Source: Sphingorhabdus sp. EL138
GTDB lineage: Bacteria > Pseudomonadota > Alphaproteobacteria > Sphingomonadales > Sphingomonadaceae
DNA: 64,000 bases
Reading direction: 5' to 3'
NCBI RefSeq assembly: GCF_945882965.1
Contig: NZ_CAMCWY010000007.1
Coordinates: forward strand, 42,569 to 106,568
Program-made: the position numbers and the translations under genes
The notes under the pieces: generated by a model
Told to the model about the DNA's origin: nothing
Seen by the model: the letters and a program-made list of their open reading frames with translations, nothing else
The model's database searches: none
Part shown: positions 17,363 to 26,329 of the stretch, piece after piece
Position numbering within the stretch: the first letter of the stretch is position 1
Layout: every line of letters begins with the position of its first letter

Positions 17363-18232
17363 ATGCGTGCAGTTGGTGTTATCGGGGCGGGTCAAATGGG
17401 TGCAGGCATATCGCAAGTGAGCGCTGCTGCTGGCTACCATGTCTATCTGTCCGACCTTGATCTGGCCAAGGCCGAAGCTGGCAAAGCCAGCATTGCTAGC
17501 GCCTTGGCCCGTTTGGTCGCCAAAGAGAAAATGGGGCAGGTCGAGGCCGACACAATGTTGTCGCGGATTGAGCCTGTCGCCAGCTATGAACCGATGGCAG
17601 ATGCTGGGCTGATCATCGAAGCGGCGACGGAGCGCGAGGACATCAAGCGCAAGATATTTGAGGCTGTGGGCAAAATCCTTGGCCATCAGGCTGTATTGGC
17701 ATCGAACACATCGTCCATCCCGATTACCCGTTTGGCGCAGGCGTCGCCTGACCCGAAACGCTTTATTGGCGTCCATTTCTTCAATCCCGTGCCCGTCATG
17801 GGCCTGATTGAAATCATCCGTGGGCTTGCGACGACGGACGCCACCGTCGACGTTGTGCGCCAATATGGCGAAGCGCTTGGCAAGCAATTGGTTTTTGCCA
17901 ATGATGCGCCGGGCTTTATCGTCAACCGCGTGTTGATGCCTATGATCAACGAAGCCATCTTTGCGCTTGGCGAAGGCGTTGCCAACATGTGCGATATTGA
18001 TACCGCCTGCCAGCTTGGCCTCAATCACCCCATGGGGCCGTTGACCTTGGCGGATTTTATCGGGCTCGATACCTGTCTTGAAATCACCAATGTGCTGTTT
18101 CAATCGACGGGCGACCCAAAGTTCCGTCCTGCGCCCTTGCTGCAAAAATATGTTGAGGCCGGATGGTATGGCCGCAAGGTGAAGCGCGGATTTTACGATT
18201 ATTCTGGGGACGTGCCCGTGCCGACACGCTGA
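17363..18232 (+). CDS. 3-hydroxybutyryl-CoA dehydrogenase
   Basis: A 289-residue 3-hydroxyacyl-CoA dehydrogenase, oxidising the L-3-hydroxyacyl-CoA of beta-oxidation or acting on 3-hydroxybutyryl-CoA. The NAD site is GVIGAGQMGAGIS. Catalytic regions are SNTSSIPIT and IGVHFFNPVPVM with the active His, and the C-terminal domain contains NRVLMPMINEA and GLNHPMGPLTLADFIGLD. The ATG at 17363 is chosen because GGAG lies 7 nt upstream; the ATG at 17342 lacks this. In many sphingomonads it is found with etf genes, but here those are 20 kb away. It converges with metC with 3 nt between the stops. Confidence 0.93.
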   Translation: MRAVGVIGAGQMGAGISQVSAAAGYHVYLSDLDLAKAEAGKASIASALARLVAKEKMGQVEADTMLSRIEPVASYEPMADAGLIIEAATEREDIKRKIFEAVGKILGHQAVLASNTSSIPITRLAQASPDPKRFIGVHFFNPVPVMGLIEIIRGLATTDATVDVVRQYGEALGKQLVFANDAPGFIVNRVLMPMINEAIFALGEGVANMCDIDTACQLGLNHPMGPLTLADFIGLDTCLEITNVLFQSTGDPKFRPAPLLQKYVEAGWYGRKVKRGFYDYSGDVPVPTR

Positions 18233-18235
18233 GGC

Positions 18236-19417
18236 TTACGCAAGGCGTGCCGCAATAAAGGCTGCCGCAAGATCAGCTATCAAATCGTCGGTATCTTCCA
18301 GCCCGATTTGCAAGCGGATGAGGGTGCCTTCCTTGTCCCAAGGCACTGCTGACCGGTATTTTTCCGGGTAGACGGGCAAAGCAAGGCTTTCAAAGCCGCC
18401 CCAGCTATAGCCAATGCCGAATAGGCCGAGTGCATCTACAAAGGTGGCTGCGGTTGCGGCGTCACCTTTATAGATGAACGAGAACAGGCCCGACGCGCCA
18501 GTAAAGTCGCGCTTCCAAATGTTATGCCCCGGACAGTCGGGCAGCGCGGGGTGGAATACCCCCGCAACATCTGGCTGTGTATGTAACCATGTGGCGATCT
18601 TTAGTGCGGAGGCCTCATGTGCCTTCATCCGCACCGACAATGTCCGCAGGCCGCGACTGGCGAGATAGGCATCGTCGGGTGACACTGTCTGGCCAAGTTG
18701 CTGCGCGGTTTGGCGCAATCGCGGCCAATATTTTGCATGCGTGGTGACGCTGCCCATCATGACGTCGCTATGGCCCACAATATATTTGGTGCACGATAGG
18801 ATCGCCATATCAACGCCCTTGTCGAGCGCAGTGTGGAAATAAGATGTCGCCCAAGTGTTATCGAGCAAAGTGACAATATTGTGTTTTTTGGCCGCTGCGC
18901 AAATGGCGGGAATGTCTTGAACCTCAAAGGTCAGGCTTCCCGGCGACTCCAACAAGGTCGCTTTGGTGCGACCACAAAACAGCGTGTCATAATCAGCGGT
19001 AAGCGGATCGAAATAGCGTGTTTCCACACCGAAACGCTTCAAAAAACCGTCCGCCAACGAACGGCTTGGGTCATAAGCATTGTCGGTCATTAACAGGACG
19101 TCACCGCTCTTCAAAACGGACAGTAACGCGCAAGCAATGGCGGCTACACCCGATGGATATAGCATCGTACCATGCGCGCCGGGTTCCATTTCGGTGAGCG
19201 CTTCGGCCAGCGACCATTGCGTTGGCGAGCCACGGCGGCCATAGAAAAAGCGGCCGTCTTGATTGCCCGTCTTGCCTGCCTCCAACGCAGCTACGTTCTC
19301 ATATAAATGCGTGCTGGCGCGCCAGACAGGCACGTTGACGACTGGGCCGGTTAACGAGCTGCTTCGCCCTGCAGTGACTGTTTTGGTAGCTGGCTTCTGG
19401 GGCTTGTCAGAACTCAA
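18236..19417 (-). CDS. metC: cystathionine beta-lyase, PLP-dependent
   Basis: A 393-residue enzyme of the Cys/Met PLP family, expected to cleave cystathionine to homocysteine, pyruvate and ammonia. The PLP lysine is in LSCTKYIVGHSDVMMGSV. Substrate and cofactor regions YGRRGSPTQWSLAEAL and LYPSGVAAIA are also present. It begins with TTG at 19417, overlapping the TGA of sseA as TTGA, so it should be translated by coupling. No in-frame ATG exists before residue about 75. A homocysteine-forming lyase next to a sulfurtransferase gene makes sense as sulfur amino-acid metabolism. Related lyases in the family cannot be fully excluded. Confidence 0.9.
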   Translation of the reverse strand: MSSDKPQKPATKTVTAGRSSSLTGPVVNVPVWRASTHLYENVAALEAGKTGNQDGRFFYGRRGSPTQWSLAEALTEMEPGAHGTMLYPSGVAAIACALLSVLKSGDVLLMTDNAYDPSRSLADGFLKRFGVETRYFDPLTADYDTLFCGRTKATLLESPGSLTFEVQDIPAICAAAKKHNIVTLLDNTWATSYFHTALDKGVDMAILSCTKYIVGHSDVMMGSVTTHAKYWPRLRQTAQQLGQTVSPDDAYLASRGLRTLSVRMKAHEASALKIATWLHTQPDVAGVFHPALPDCPGHNIWKRDFTGASGLFSFIYKGDAATAATFVDALGLFGIGYSWGGFESLALPVYPEKYRSAVPWDKEGTLIRLQIGLEDTDDLIADLAAAFIAARLA

Positions 19418-20256
19418 GCCGCACCCTGCGCTTTTGGGGTGTCCTTATCGAGGCCCCATTCGGACCAGCTGCCGTCATATAATGCGACGTCCGTCTTGCC
19501 GGTCATCTGCGCGCCGAACAGGATTACCGCTGCGGTCATGCCTGAACCGCAGGTGGTGATCATCGGCTTGCTGAGGTCAACGCCTGCATCGGCATATGCT
19601 TGGGCAAGTTCATCACCGCGCTTCCATGTGCCATCTGCATTGAATAGCTTCCCAAAAGGCAGGTTGCGGCTGCCCGGAATATGCCCGGACGCCATTTCAG
19701 GCCGTGGCTCGGCCTCTTCGCCGGTAAAGCGGCCAGCACCGCGCGCATCGACGACATCTGCGTCCTTGCTATGCAAATTTGCCAGCAGGTCAGCCTTGCT
19801 ACGCACGGCCTTGTCATCTTTCCACACGGTAAAGTGGCGATGGCGCAAAGTGGGTTTGCCGGTTTCGAGCGGGCGACCTTCCGCTTTCCATTTGGCAATG
19901 CCGCCATCGAGGATTGCCACAGCATGTGCGCCGAAAAGCGTGAGCATCCAACGAGCGCGGGCGGCAGACTTGAAAGGGCTGTCATCATACACCACGATAC
20001 GGCTGCCGTCCCCAAGCCCGAGCGATTGCATGCGGCTTGCGAATTTTTCAGGCGGCGGCAAAGTGTTTGGCAGGCTGCTATTTGCGTCAGCGAGTTCCTC
20101 TAGGTCCATGAACACGGCCGATGGAATATGCCCACCTTCATATTCGGCCTGCGCATTGCGGCCCGCATCGGGCATGAACCATGTTGCATCGACCACGCGA
20201 AGGTCGGACGCGCCGATTTCGCTCGCTAACCAATCGGTGCTTACTAACAATTCCAT
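19414..20256 (-). CDS. sseA: 3-mercaptopyruvate sulfurtransferase
   Basis: A two-domain rhodanese of 280 residues that moves sulfur from 3-mercaptopyruvate to thiols or cyanide. The N-terminal inactive domain has LRVVDATWFMPDAGRNAQAEYEGGHIPSAVFMD. The C-terminal domain carries the catalytic loop CGSGMTAAV, whose CGSG form indicates mercaptopyruvate rather than thiosulfate specificity. It is upstream of metC with a 4-nt overlap, so the two form one transcript. ATG 20256 gives the normal N-terminus. Confidence 0.94.
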   Translation of the reverse strand: MELLVSTDWLASEIGASDLRVVDATWFMPDAGRNAQAEYEGGHIPSAVFMDLEELADANSSLPNTLPPPEKFASRMQSLGLGDGSRIVVYDDSPFKSAARARWMLTLFGAHAVAILDGGIAKWKAEGRPLETGKPTLRHRHFTVWKDDKAVRSKADLLANLHSKDADVVDARGAGRFTGEEAEPRPEMASGHIPGSRNLPFGKLFNADGTWKRGDELAQAYADAGVDLSKPMITTCGSGMTAAVILFGAQMTGKTDVALYDGSWSEWGLDKDTPKAQGAA

Positions 20257-20316
20257 GATTTAGTCCTTGCCCGTATTTGTGATTCTTGTTGCGAGGGGAT
20301 AAGCTGCTTTTTCAAA

Positions 20317-21840
20317 CTATCCAAGTGTTTCCAGAAACTGCTGCGCATGGCTGCGAAGCTTTACTTTATCTGCGTCCGCCATCCGCTCCCAATTTTTGTA
20401 TGGCATCGCCATGCGTGGGTTTTTGCACAGCTTGCCTGCGTTCCGGGCGATGAATTCCCAGTATAACGCGTTGAACGGGCACGCTTTTGGTCCAACGCGT
20501 TGCTTGACGTCATAACGGCAATTTGTGCAATAATCGGACATGCGGTTGATATAGGCACCGCTTGCCGCATAAGGTTTTGACGCCAACATGCCGCCATCGG
20601 CAAACTGGCTCATCCCAAGGCTGTTGGGCAATTCCACCCATTCATAGGCATCGGCATAGACCGCGAGATACCATAAATGCACTTGCTTGGGGTTAAGCCC
20701 TGCCAGCAGAGCGAAGTTGCCGGTGATCATCAGTCGCTGGATATGATGCGCGTAGCTATGCGCGATTGTCTGGCCAATGGCTTGCGACAGGCAAAGCATG
20801 TCGGTTTTGCCCGTCCAGTAAAATTCGGGCAGTAGCCGCGTTGCGTCAAGGGCGTTGCTCTCGACATATTCGGGGCCAGCATACCAATAAATTCCGCGTA
20901 CATATTCGCGCCAGCCAATGACTTGGCGAATAAAGCCCTCGGCGGCGTTGATCGGAACCTTTCCCGCCTGATATTGCACCTCAACCGCGCGGCACAGCTC
21001 AAGTGGGTCAAGCAAGCCGGAATTGATATAAGGCGAGAGGATCGAGTGCCATAAAAACGGCTCGCCAGTAAGCATCGCGTCCTGATAATCGCCAAAATTC
21101 GGCAAAGCATGCGCCAGGAAATGCTTTTGCTGCTTCAACGCATCTTCACGGGTCACGGCAAAGCCAAAATTGGCCGTCTGTCCGATATTGTCGCCATAAC
21201 GGCTCTCTACCATCTCGATGACGTCTTGCGTCACGACATTGGGCGCAAAATGCAGGGGCTTTGGCATCGTCAGATCGCGCTTGGCGGGCTTGCGGTTCTC
21301 TGCGTCAAAATTCCATTGCCCACCTTCGGGCGCATCTCCGTTCATGAGCAGGCCGGACTTGCGGCGCATATCGCGATAAAAATACTCCATGCGCAACTGC
21401 TTGCGGTCTTTGGCCCAGTTTTCAAATTCGCCATGCGTGCACAAAAACCGGTCGTCGGGCAGGATTGTCACCGGAATATCAAAACGGTCGGGCCAGCTAT
21501 CGAGCATGGCCTTTACGCGCCATTCGCCCGCCTCAGTCACGCGCAGTGTGGAGACTTTGTGCCGCTCAATTGCGCGCGCAACTTCGCCGGTGAAGCTACC
21601 GCTGTTTTCGGCCTCGGTCAGTTTTACGTAATCGACGGTCCAACCTGCGCTGCGCAGATCCTCAGCATGGTGGCGCATGGCGGACAGAATATACGCCATT
21701 TTGGATTTATGGTGCGGCACATATTCAGTTTCTTCGTCCACCTCCGCCATCAAGATGACGCATGCTTTTTTGTCCTGCCCAGCCAAAGAAGACAGGCCAT
21801 GGCTTAGCTGGTCACCAAATATGGGAATGAGAATGGTCAT
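20317..21840 (-). CDS. FeS-type bacterial cryptochrome/photolyase, (6-4) photolyase-like
   Basis: A 507-residue flavoprotein of the photolyase-related (FeS-BCP, PhrB-like) group, which uses blue light to repair pyrimidine (6-4) photoproducts or to signal. It starts ILIPIFGDQLS and YVPHHKSKMAYILSAMRHHA as in that group. The C-terminal half holds the FAD region GNFALLAGLNPKQVHLWYLAVYADAYEWVELPN. The cluster ligands CTNC and KACPF fit a [4Fe-4S] centre, together with an earlier Cys in the TDMLCLSQAIG segment. ATG 21840 is preferred; an ATG at 21888 would add 16 atypical residues. No partner genes are adjacent. Confidence 0.92.
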   Translation of the reverse strand: MTILIPIFGDQLSHGLSSLAGQDKKACVILMAEVDEETEYVPHHKSKMAYILSAMRHHAEDLRSAGWTVDYVKLTEAENSGSFTGEVARAIERHKVSTLRVTEAGEWRVKAMLDSWPDRFDIPVTILPDDRFLCTHGEFENWAKDRKQLRMEYFYRDMRRKSGLLMNGDAPEGGQWNFDAENRKPAKRDLTMPKPLHFAPNVVTQDVIEMVESRYGDNIGQTANFGFAVTREDALKQQKHFLAHALPNFGDYQDAMLTGEPFLWHSILSPYINSGLLDPLELCRAVEVQYQAGKVPINAAEGFIRQVIGWREYVRGIYWYAGPEYVESNALDATRLLPEFYWTGKTDMLCLSQAIGQTIAHSYAHHIQRLMITGNFALLAGLNPKQVHLWYLAVYADAYEWVELPNSLGMSQFADGGMLASKPYAASGAYINRMSDYCTNCRYDVKQRVGPKACPFNALYWEFIARNAGKLCKNPRMAMPYKNWERMADADKVKLRSHAQQFLETLG

Positions 21841-21990
21841 AGCGGGGCTATAGCGCGGCGCGCATGCAAGGGCGATACAGGGTTTCAAGAAAGACGGGGC
21901 TTAGGGTCAGGACCTATTTATTCCCAATCCATTGGCGATATCTGACATCACTCGTTTGCTTCGCGCGGCGAAACCGCTAAATGCGCGATC

Positions 21991-22449
21991 ATGACTGACA
22001 CATTAAAGCCCAAATTTCTTGGTGCGCAAAGCGCGCTTCCCCAAACGCCTGAAGAGGCGCAACTTGATTATGTTCCTAATCCGCGCCCGGACACGCTGTA
22101 TCTTGCGCGCTTTGCCGTGCCTGAATTCACGTCGCTTTGCCCGGTTACGGCGCAGCCGGACTTTGCGCATTTGGTCATCGATTATGCGCCAAATGTGACG
22201 ATCGTCGAATCGAAATCGTTGAAGCTGTTTTTGGGTTCATTCCGTAACCACGCTGCTTTCCATGAAGATTGCACCGTTGGCATCGGCCAGCGTCTTTTCT
22301 CGGAGATGAAACCGCATTGGTTACGCATTGGTGGCTATTGGTATCCGCGCGGCGGCATCCCGATTGATGTGTTCTGGCAATCCGGCGAACCGCCCAAGGG
22401 TCTGTGGTTGCCCGACCAAGGTGTTCAGCCCTATCGCGGTCGCGGATAG
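21991..22449 (+). CDS. queF: NADPH-dependent 7-cyano-7-deazaguanine reductase
   Basis: Reduces preQ0 to preQ1 in queuosine synthesis for tRNA wobble modification. The 152-residue unimodular form is seen. The catalytic Cys is in [14 protein letters not shown], the QueF motif [15 protein letters not shown] is intact, and FHEDC precedes the C-terminal [12 protein letters not shown]. It stands alone: no queC, queD or queE is in the window, and I saw no preQ1 riboswitch pattern in the 100 bp upstream. Length and motifs are complete. Confidence 0.97.
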   Translation: MTDTLKPKFLGAQSALPQTPEEAQLDYVPNPRPDTLYLARFAVPEFTSLCPVTAQPDFAHLVIDYAPNVTIVESKSLKLFLGSFRNHAAFHEDCTVGIGQRLFSEMKPHWLRIGGYWYPRGGIPIDVFWQSGEPPKGLWLPDQGVQPYRGRG

Positions 22450-22603
22450 GCTATTTAATCGGCCCGACCAATTTTGCGTCAATAGTAACCAATTTCAACC
22501 CTGCTGGGCCATACTTCCTCATTTCGTCGACGCTGAAGAATCGTTCGTCGCAATATATCTGTAATCGCTGTTCTCCACCCAGGGGCTGCTTTATCACTTC
22601 TGC

Positions 22604-23734
22604 ATGGTGCAAATAGCAAAAACTTGGGAAACATGCGTTCAAGGCGCGCGTCGCAAAAGCATAATCTCATTGGCTATGCTGTCCGTGCTGTCGGCATGTG
22701 TCGCTGCAGAGCGCGCACCATCACGAACACAGCCAGCGCCAATCGCGCTGCCCGCGCAAAAGCAAGCTGCACCAGCCGCTCAAGTCCGCCCAGCGGTGGT
22801 CCGCGCACCTTTGGGACTTGAAAATCTGCTGAACGACCAATGGCGTATTTTCCCAGGCCGCACAGGCGTAGCTATTATGCGTATCGATGGTGGCGAATGG
22901 CTAACCGGCAAACGCGTTGACGCGCTATTTCCCCAGCAAAGCGTATCCAAAACATGGGTGGCGCTGACGATTTTGGACTTGGTCGACCAAAATAAGCTTC
23001 GGCTGGACCAAAAAGTACGTATTACGCGCGATGACCTTGCGGTCTTTCATCAACCCATTCGCGATCGCGTTATCGCCAATGGCGAGATCGAAGTGACGGT
23101 GCTCTCGCTGCTCGAACAAGCGATTATCGGCAGCGACAACACCGCCAATGATTCTCTGTTGCGTACAGCAGGTGGTCCGCAGGCTGTGCAGAATTTCCTG
23201 CTGCGCAAAAAACTGGGTGCCATCCGTTTTGGTCCTGGTGAGCGTTTGATGCAAAGCGCGATAGCCGGGCTGGAGTGGCGTCAAGAATATGCCATTGGAC
23301 GCCGCTTTTACGCTGCGCGTGCAGAGGTTCCAGCGGCGACGCGCAAAGCAGCGTTAGATCGCTATCTTGCTGATCCCGTCGACGGCGCAAGTCCCGAGGC
23401 GATAGTCCGTGCGCTTGCGAAATTGGCTAAAGGCGAGCTGCTCTCTGCTTCATCGACGCGCCTAATTTTGGGGATAATGTCACGCACATCCAGCGGTCCA
23501 AACCGGTTGAGGGCTGGTGTGCCAGCAGGTTGGCAGTTTGTACACAAGACGGGGACAGGGCAAATTCTGCCTCCGGTTTCAACGGGCTATAATGATATCG
23601 GGATAATGACGGCGCCTGACGGCACGCGCTATGCCGTGGCCGTTATGATGGGCAGCACAACCGCGCCTATTCCGCAACGCATGTCATTCATGCAGTTCGT
23701 GTCGCGTACGATCGCCACATATCACGGACAATAA
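22604..23734 (+). CDS. class A beta-lactamase-like serine hydrolase, probable lipoprotein
   Basis: A 376-residue exported hydrolase. After a basic stretch (ARRKSIISLAMLSVLSAC) there is a lipobox, then a Pro/Ala-rich linker, then a class A serine beta-lactamase-type domain. The active-site motifs are visible: SxxK in FPQQSVSKTWVA, SDN in IGSDNTANDSL and KTG in FVHKTGTGQ. The Glu of an omega loop is not obvious, so I would not call it an antibiotic-resistance enzyme. A penicillin-binding or peptidase-like role is equally possible. The ATG at 22604 gives a long n-region; an internal start would shorten it. Confidence 0.83.
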   Translation: MVQIAKTWETCVQGARRKSIISLAMLSVLSACVAAERAPSRTQPAPIALPAQKQAAPAAQVRPAVVRAPLGLENLLNDQWRIFPGRTGVAIMRIDGGEWLTGKRVDALFPQQSVSKTWVALTILDLVDQNKLRLDQKVRITRDDLAVFHQPIRDRVIANGEIEVTVLSLLEQAIIGSDNTANDSLLRTAGGPQAVQNFLLRKKLGAIRFGPGERLMQSAIAGLEWRQEYAIGRRFYAARAEVPAATRKAALDRYLADPVDGASPEAIVRALAKLAKGELLSASSTRLILGIMSRTSSGPNRLRAGVPAGWQFVHKTGTGQILPPVSTGYNDIGIMTAPDGTRYAVAVMMGSTTAPIPQRMSFMQFVSRTIATYHGQ

Positions 23735-23829
23735 TCATAGCCGCGCATTCGGGTTGCCAAAGACATGGTCCAGCCCGTTACCGCCGATAAGGAAAAGGGC
23801 CCCCGACATAGAAATTGCCGCAGACAAAG

Positions 23830-23863
23830 AAAAGGGCCGCCCTGTAAACAGGACAGCCCTTTT
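23830..23863. terminator. bidirectional terminator between convergent genes
   Basis: AAAAGGGC at 23830-23837 pairs with GCCCTTTT at 23856-23863, with a partly paired inner CCT/AGG, giving an A-run on one side and a T-run on the other. It lies between the convergent hydrolase and Ala-rich lipoprotein genes and could serve both strands. Confidence 0.65.
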
Positions 23864-23893
23864 CAAAATGCTTTCGCTTAGAAAGCGCGAATA

Positions 23894-24163
23894 TTACTTC
23901 GCAGCTTCTTTCGCAGCTTCTGCAGGTGCACCAGCAGCAGCGGCCGCATCGGCAGGTGCAGCAGCGTCAGTTGCAGCAGCGTCGGTTGCAGCGGCTTCAG
24001 TTGCAGCAGCAGCATCGGTAGCTACTTCAGCGCCTTCAACAGCGGCATCAGCAGCTTCTGTGGTTGCTTCTGTGGTTGCTTCTGTGGTTGCTTCTTCAGC
24101 ACCTGAGCAAGCGGCCAAACCGAGCGAAGCGGCAAGAACGAGAGATACAGCAATTTTCTTCAT
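23894..24163 (-). CDS. small Ala-rich, repeat-containing lipoprotein
   Basis: An 89-residue exported protein. The signal peptide KKIAVSLVLAASLGLAACSG ends in a clear lipobox. The mature part is almost entirely Ala, Thr, Glu and Asp in short tandem repeats (ATTEATTEATTEA, then AATDAAATDAAA), so it is likely extended or disordered and acidic. The DNA repeats GCTTCTGTGGTT in tandem underlie the ATTE units and could change number by slippage. I know of no function. It is read toward the shared terminator and is divergent from the methionine operon, 229 bp away. Confidence 0.78.
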   Translation of the reverse strand: MKKIAVSLVLAASLGLAACSGAEEATTEATTEATTEAADAAVEGAEVATDAAAATEAAATDAAATDAAAPADAAAAAGAPAEAAKEAAK

Positions 24164-24355
24164 ATGGGAAACCCCCTAGCAAAACTTATGAAAACCTGAC
24201 AGGCACGCTACAATACTTGCAGCTTGCCTGCGAAAAGCCCTCTAGCCCGTTCATAATTCGCTGGCAATGCGCTTTTTCATTCTGACAATATGTTGCATAG
24301 CTGTTTGGGGCTTATGTCTACTATAACAGTAGAAAATATGGCTAATTTGTGCGGG

Positions 24356-24384
24356 TTGACTTTATATAAAGAATTCTTTATATC
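24356..24384 (+). promoter_or_regulatory. promoter of the methionine operon with a 20-bp palindromic operator
   Basis: A -35-like TTGACT (24356-24361) and a -10-like TATATC (24379-24384) are 17 bp apart. A perfect 20-bp palindrome, ATATAAAGAATTCTTTATAT (24364-24383), fills the spacer and overlaps the -10. A bound dimer would exclude RNA polymerase. The first gene downstream encodes an ArsR-type protein, so repression of its own operon is the natural reading. The predicted start site falls only a few bases before the ATG at 24393, suggesting a nearly leaderless message. Confidence 0.72.
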
Positions 24385-24392
24385 TATTTCAA

Positions 24393-25391
24393 ATGATCAG
24401 TTTGTTAAATATCATGCGGGCTTTAGCCGATCCTACGCGGTTACGAATCGTGTTTCTGGTGCTTCGGCTGGAGCTGTCTGTGGGCGAGTTGGTCCAGATA
24501 CTCGACCAGAGTCAGCCGCGCGTTTCCCGGCATATCCGGATTTTGGATGAATCTGGGCTTTTGGAGCGTCGTAAGGAGGGAAGCTGGGTATTCCTGAGGC
24601 CAAGCGGCCTGTTAACGAACGGCCCGCTTTCATCATTATTGGCAGAGGCGGATGTGTCGCAGGCAAAGGCGTTCCAGCGGGACCTGCTTCGACTTGATGA
24701 AGTCCGCAACGCGCGCACGGACATGGCGGCACATTATTTTGCGGCGCATGCGGAAGAGTGGGACTCGCTCAGATCATTGCACATTGCCGATTCGGAAGTT
24801 GAAGCACGCTTGGCGCAAGTTCTGCACAGTGCACCATTAGGCCAAGTCCTTGATGTCGGCACGGGCACGGGGCGCATTGTCGAATTGTTTGCGGCGGATT
24901 CCAGCCGACTTGTGGCGATCGATAGCAGCCCAGAAATGCTTCGGCTTGCACGCGCAAAAATTGCCAACTTACACCCGGAGACCGCGAGTAAAATCGACAT
25001 AAAGCTTGGCGACTTTAACATGTTGCCACTGGGGGATGGTGAATTCGACACCGTCATCTTCCACCAGGTCCTGCATTATGCGCAGCACCCCGAAGCCGTT
25101 ATCGCCGAAGCGATCCGCACGCTTGCGCCGGGTGGCCGGCTCGTCATCGTTGATTTTGCAGCGCACGATCTGGAGGAGTTACGCACGGTACATGCCCATG
25201 CCCGGCTAGGCTTTTCCGATGATTTCATGCGAAAAGCATTTATCAGTCACGGCCTGCAGATGGTGCACCAAACTGCGCTTGAGGCTGGCGAACTGGTGGT
25301 TAAAGTCTGGATGGGCGAAAAGCTGTCTGCCTTGCAGCCGCGTCCGGCAGATAATATCAGCCCAAAAAACAATTTAAGGATTGTCGCATGA
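24393..25391 (+). CDS. ArsR-family regulator fused to a SAM-dependent methyltransferase domain
   Basis: A 332-residue fusion. Residues 1-90 are an ArsR winged helix (MRALADPTRLRIVFLVL, SVGELVQILDQSQPRVSRHIRILDESGLL). Residues about 115-310 are a class I methyltransferase with motif I VLDVGTGTG at 152-160, an acidic LVAIDSS and LAPGGRLVIVDF. It is translationally coupled to metF (ATGA at 25388-25391) and sits behind a palindromic promoter. The domain could sense S-adenosylmethionine or S-adenosylhomocysteine and so report the methyl cycle, as the unrelated-sensor SahR regulators do; that is inference. A catalytic methyltransferase role is not excluded. The start could be ATG 24414 (MRALADPT). 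Confidence 0.88.
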   Translation: MISLLNIMRALADPTRLRIVFLVLRLELSVGELVQILDQSQPRVSRHIRILDESGLLERRKEGSWVFLRPSGLLTNGPLSSLLAEADVSQAKAFQRDLLRLDEVRNARTDMAAHYFAAHAEEWDSLRSLHIADSEVEARLAQVLHSAPLGQVLDVGTGTGRIVELFAADSSRLVAIDSSPEMLRLARAKIANLHPETASKIDIKLGDFNMLPLGDGEFDTVIFHQVLHYAQHPEAVIAEAIRTLAPGGRLVIVDFAAHDLEELRTVHAHARLGFSDDFMRKAFISHGLQMVHQTALEAGELVVKVWMGEKLSALQPRPADNISPKNNLRIVA

Positions 25392-26329
25392 TTCTTCCCC
25401 TTGCACAGATGCAGGAGGCAAGCCGAGCTGTTGCCTCCCCCCTTTTTGCTGAGCTTGCCGGTAATTGCGAGATCAGTTTCGAATTCTTCCCGCCCAAAAC
25501 GGAAAAGATGGAAGAGCAATTATGGGAATCGGTCGTCACTCTCTCACCGTTGGGTCCACGCTTTGTTTCGGTCACTTATGGTGCAGGCGGCACAACCCGC
25601 CAACGCACACATAACACAGTGGCGCGCATTGCCCGCGAGACCGATATTCCGGCGGCCGCGCATTTAACCTGCGTCGAGGCATCCAAGGGCGAAATTGCCG
25701 ATGTCGCCAACGCCTATTGGGAAGCAGGGGTCCGCCATATCGTCGCGCTGCGCGGGGACGCGCCAGGCTCCGACGGACAATTTGTGCCGCATCCCGACGG
25801 CTATGCCAGCGCTGCGGAACTGGTCGAAGGTTTGCGCAAACTGCACCCGTTTGAAATATCGGTCAGCGCCTATCCCGAAACCCATCCAGAGGCCTTGTCT
25901 GCTGCGTCAGACATTGATTTTTTGAAGCGCAAGCTGGGCTCCGGTGCCAGCCGCGCGATTACGCAATTCTTTTTTGAACCCGAAACTTTCTTCCGTTTCC
26001 GCGATGCGGCTGCTGCGGCCGGCATCGATGCGGAGATCGTGCCGGGTATTATGCCAGTGTCGAACTTTGCGGCGATTACGCGCATGTCGCAGTTGACGGG
26101 CACAGCTATTCCCAACTGGATGGCGGATGTGTTCAATGGATTGGATGACCATCCGTCCGCACGGCAATTGGTGGCCGCCACTGTCTCGGCAGAAATGTGC
26201 GGGAAATTATATGCAGGCGGCGTCCGGGAATTTCATTTCTACACCCTGAACCGCGCGGAATTGTCCTACGCGATTTGCCATTTACTGGGCAAGCGGCCAG
26301 CCACTGTAGCACAAAAGGCAGCAGCATGA
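25388..26329 (+). CDS. metF: 5,10-methylenetetrahydrofolate reductase
   Basis: A flavoenzyme that reduces methylene-THF to methyl-THF, the methyl donor for MetH. The 313-residue TIM-barrel has the family marks ISFEFFPPKTEKMEEQLW, FVSVTYGAGGTTR, AAHLTCVEA and the flavin/folate region IVALRGDAP, followed by FFFEPETFFRF and PGIMPVSNF. It overlaps the regulator gene upstream and metH1 downstream, each by ATGA, so the three are translated in a coupled series. About 25 residues precede the usual FEFFPPK start, slightly longer than average. Confidence 0.96.
   Translation: MILPLAQMQEASRAVASPLFAELAGNCEISFEFFPPKTEKMEEQLWESVVTLSPLGPRFVSVTYGAGGTTRQRTHNTVARIARETDIPAAAHLTCVEASKGEIADVANAYWEAGVRHIVALRGDAPGSDGQFVPHPDGYASAAELVEGLRKLHPFEISVSAYPETHPEALSAASDIDFLKRKLGSGASRAITQFFFEPETFFRFRDAAAAAGIDAEIVPGIMPVSNFAAITRMSQLTGTAIPNWMADVFNGLDDHPSARQLVAATVSAEMCGKLYAGGVREFHFYTLNRAELSYAICHLLGKRPATVAQKAAA

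Noticed and set aside
1663..21916. An exact 15-base match, TAGGTCCTGACCCTA, at 1663-1677 and, inverted, at 21902-21916.
   Set aside because: In 64 kb read on both strands a few shared 15-mers are expected by chance, and the flanking bases do not extend the match.
23894..24110. Tandem short repeats that at first look like a small CRISPR or minisatellite.
   Set aside because: They are in-frame codons of an Ala/Thr/Glu-rich lipoprotein, with no spacers of constant length and no cas genes.
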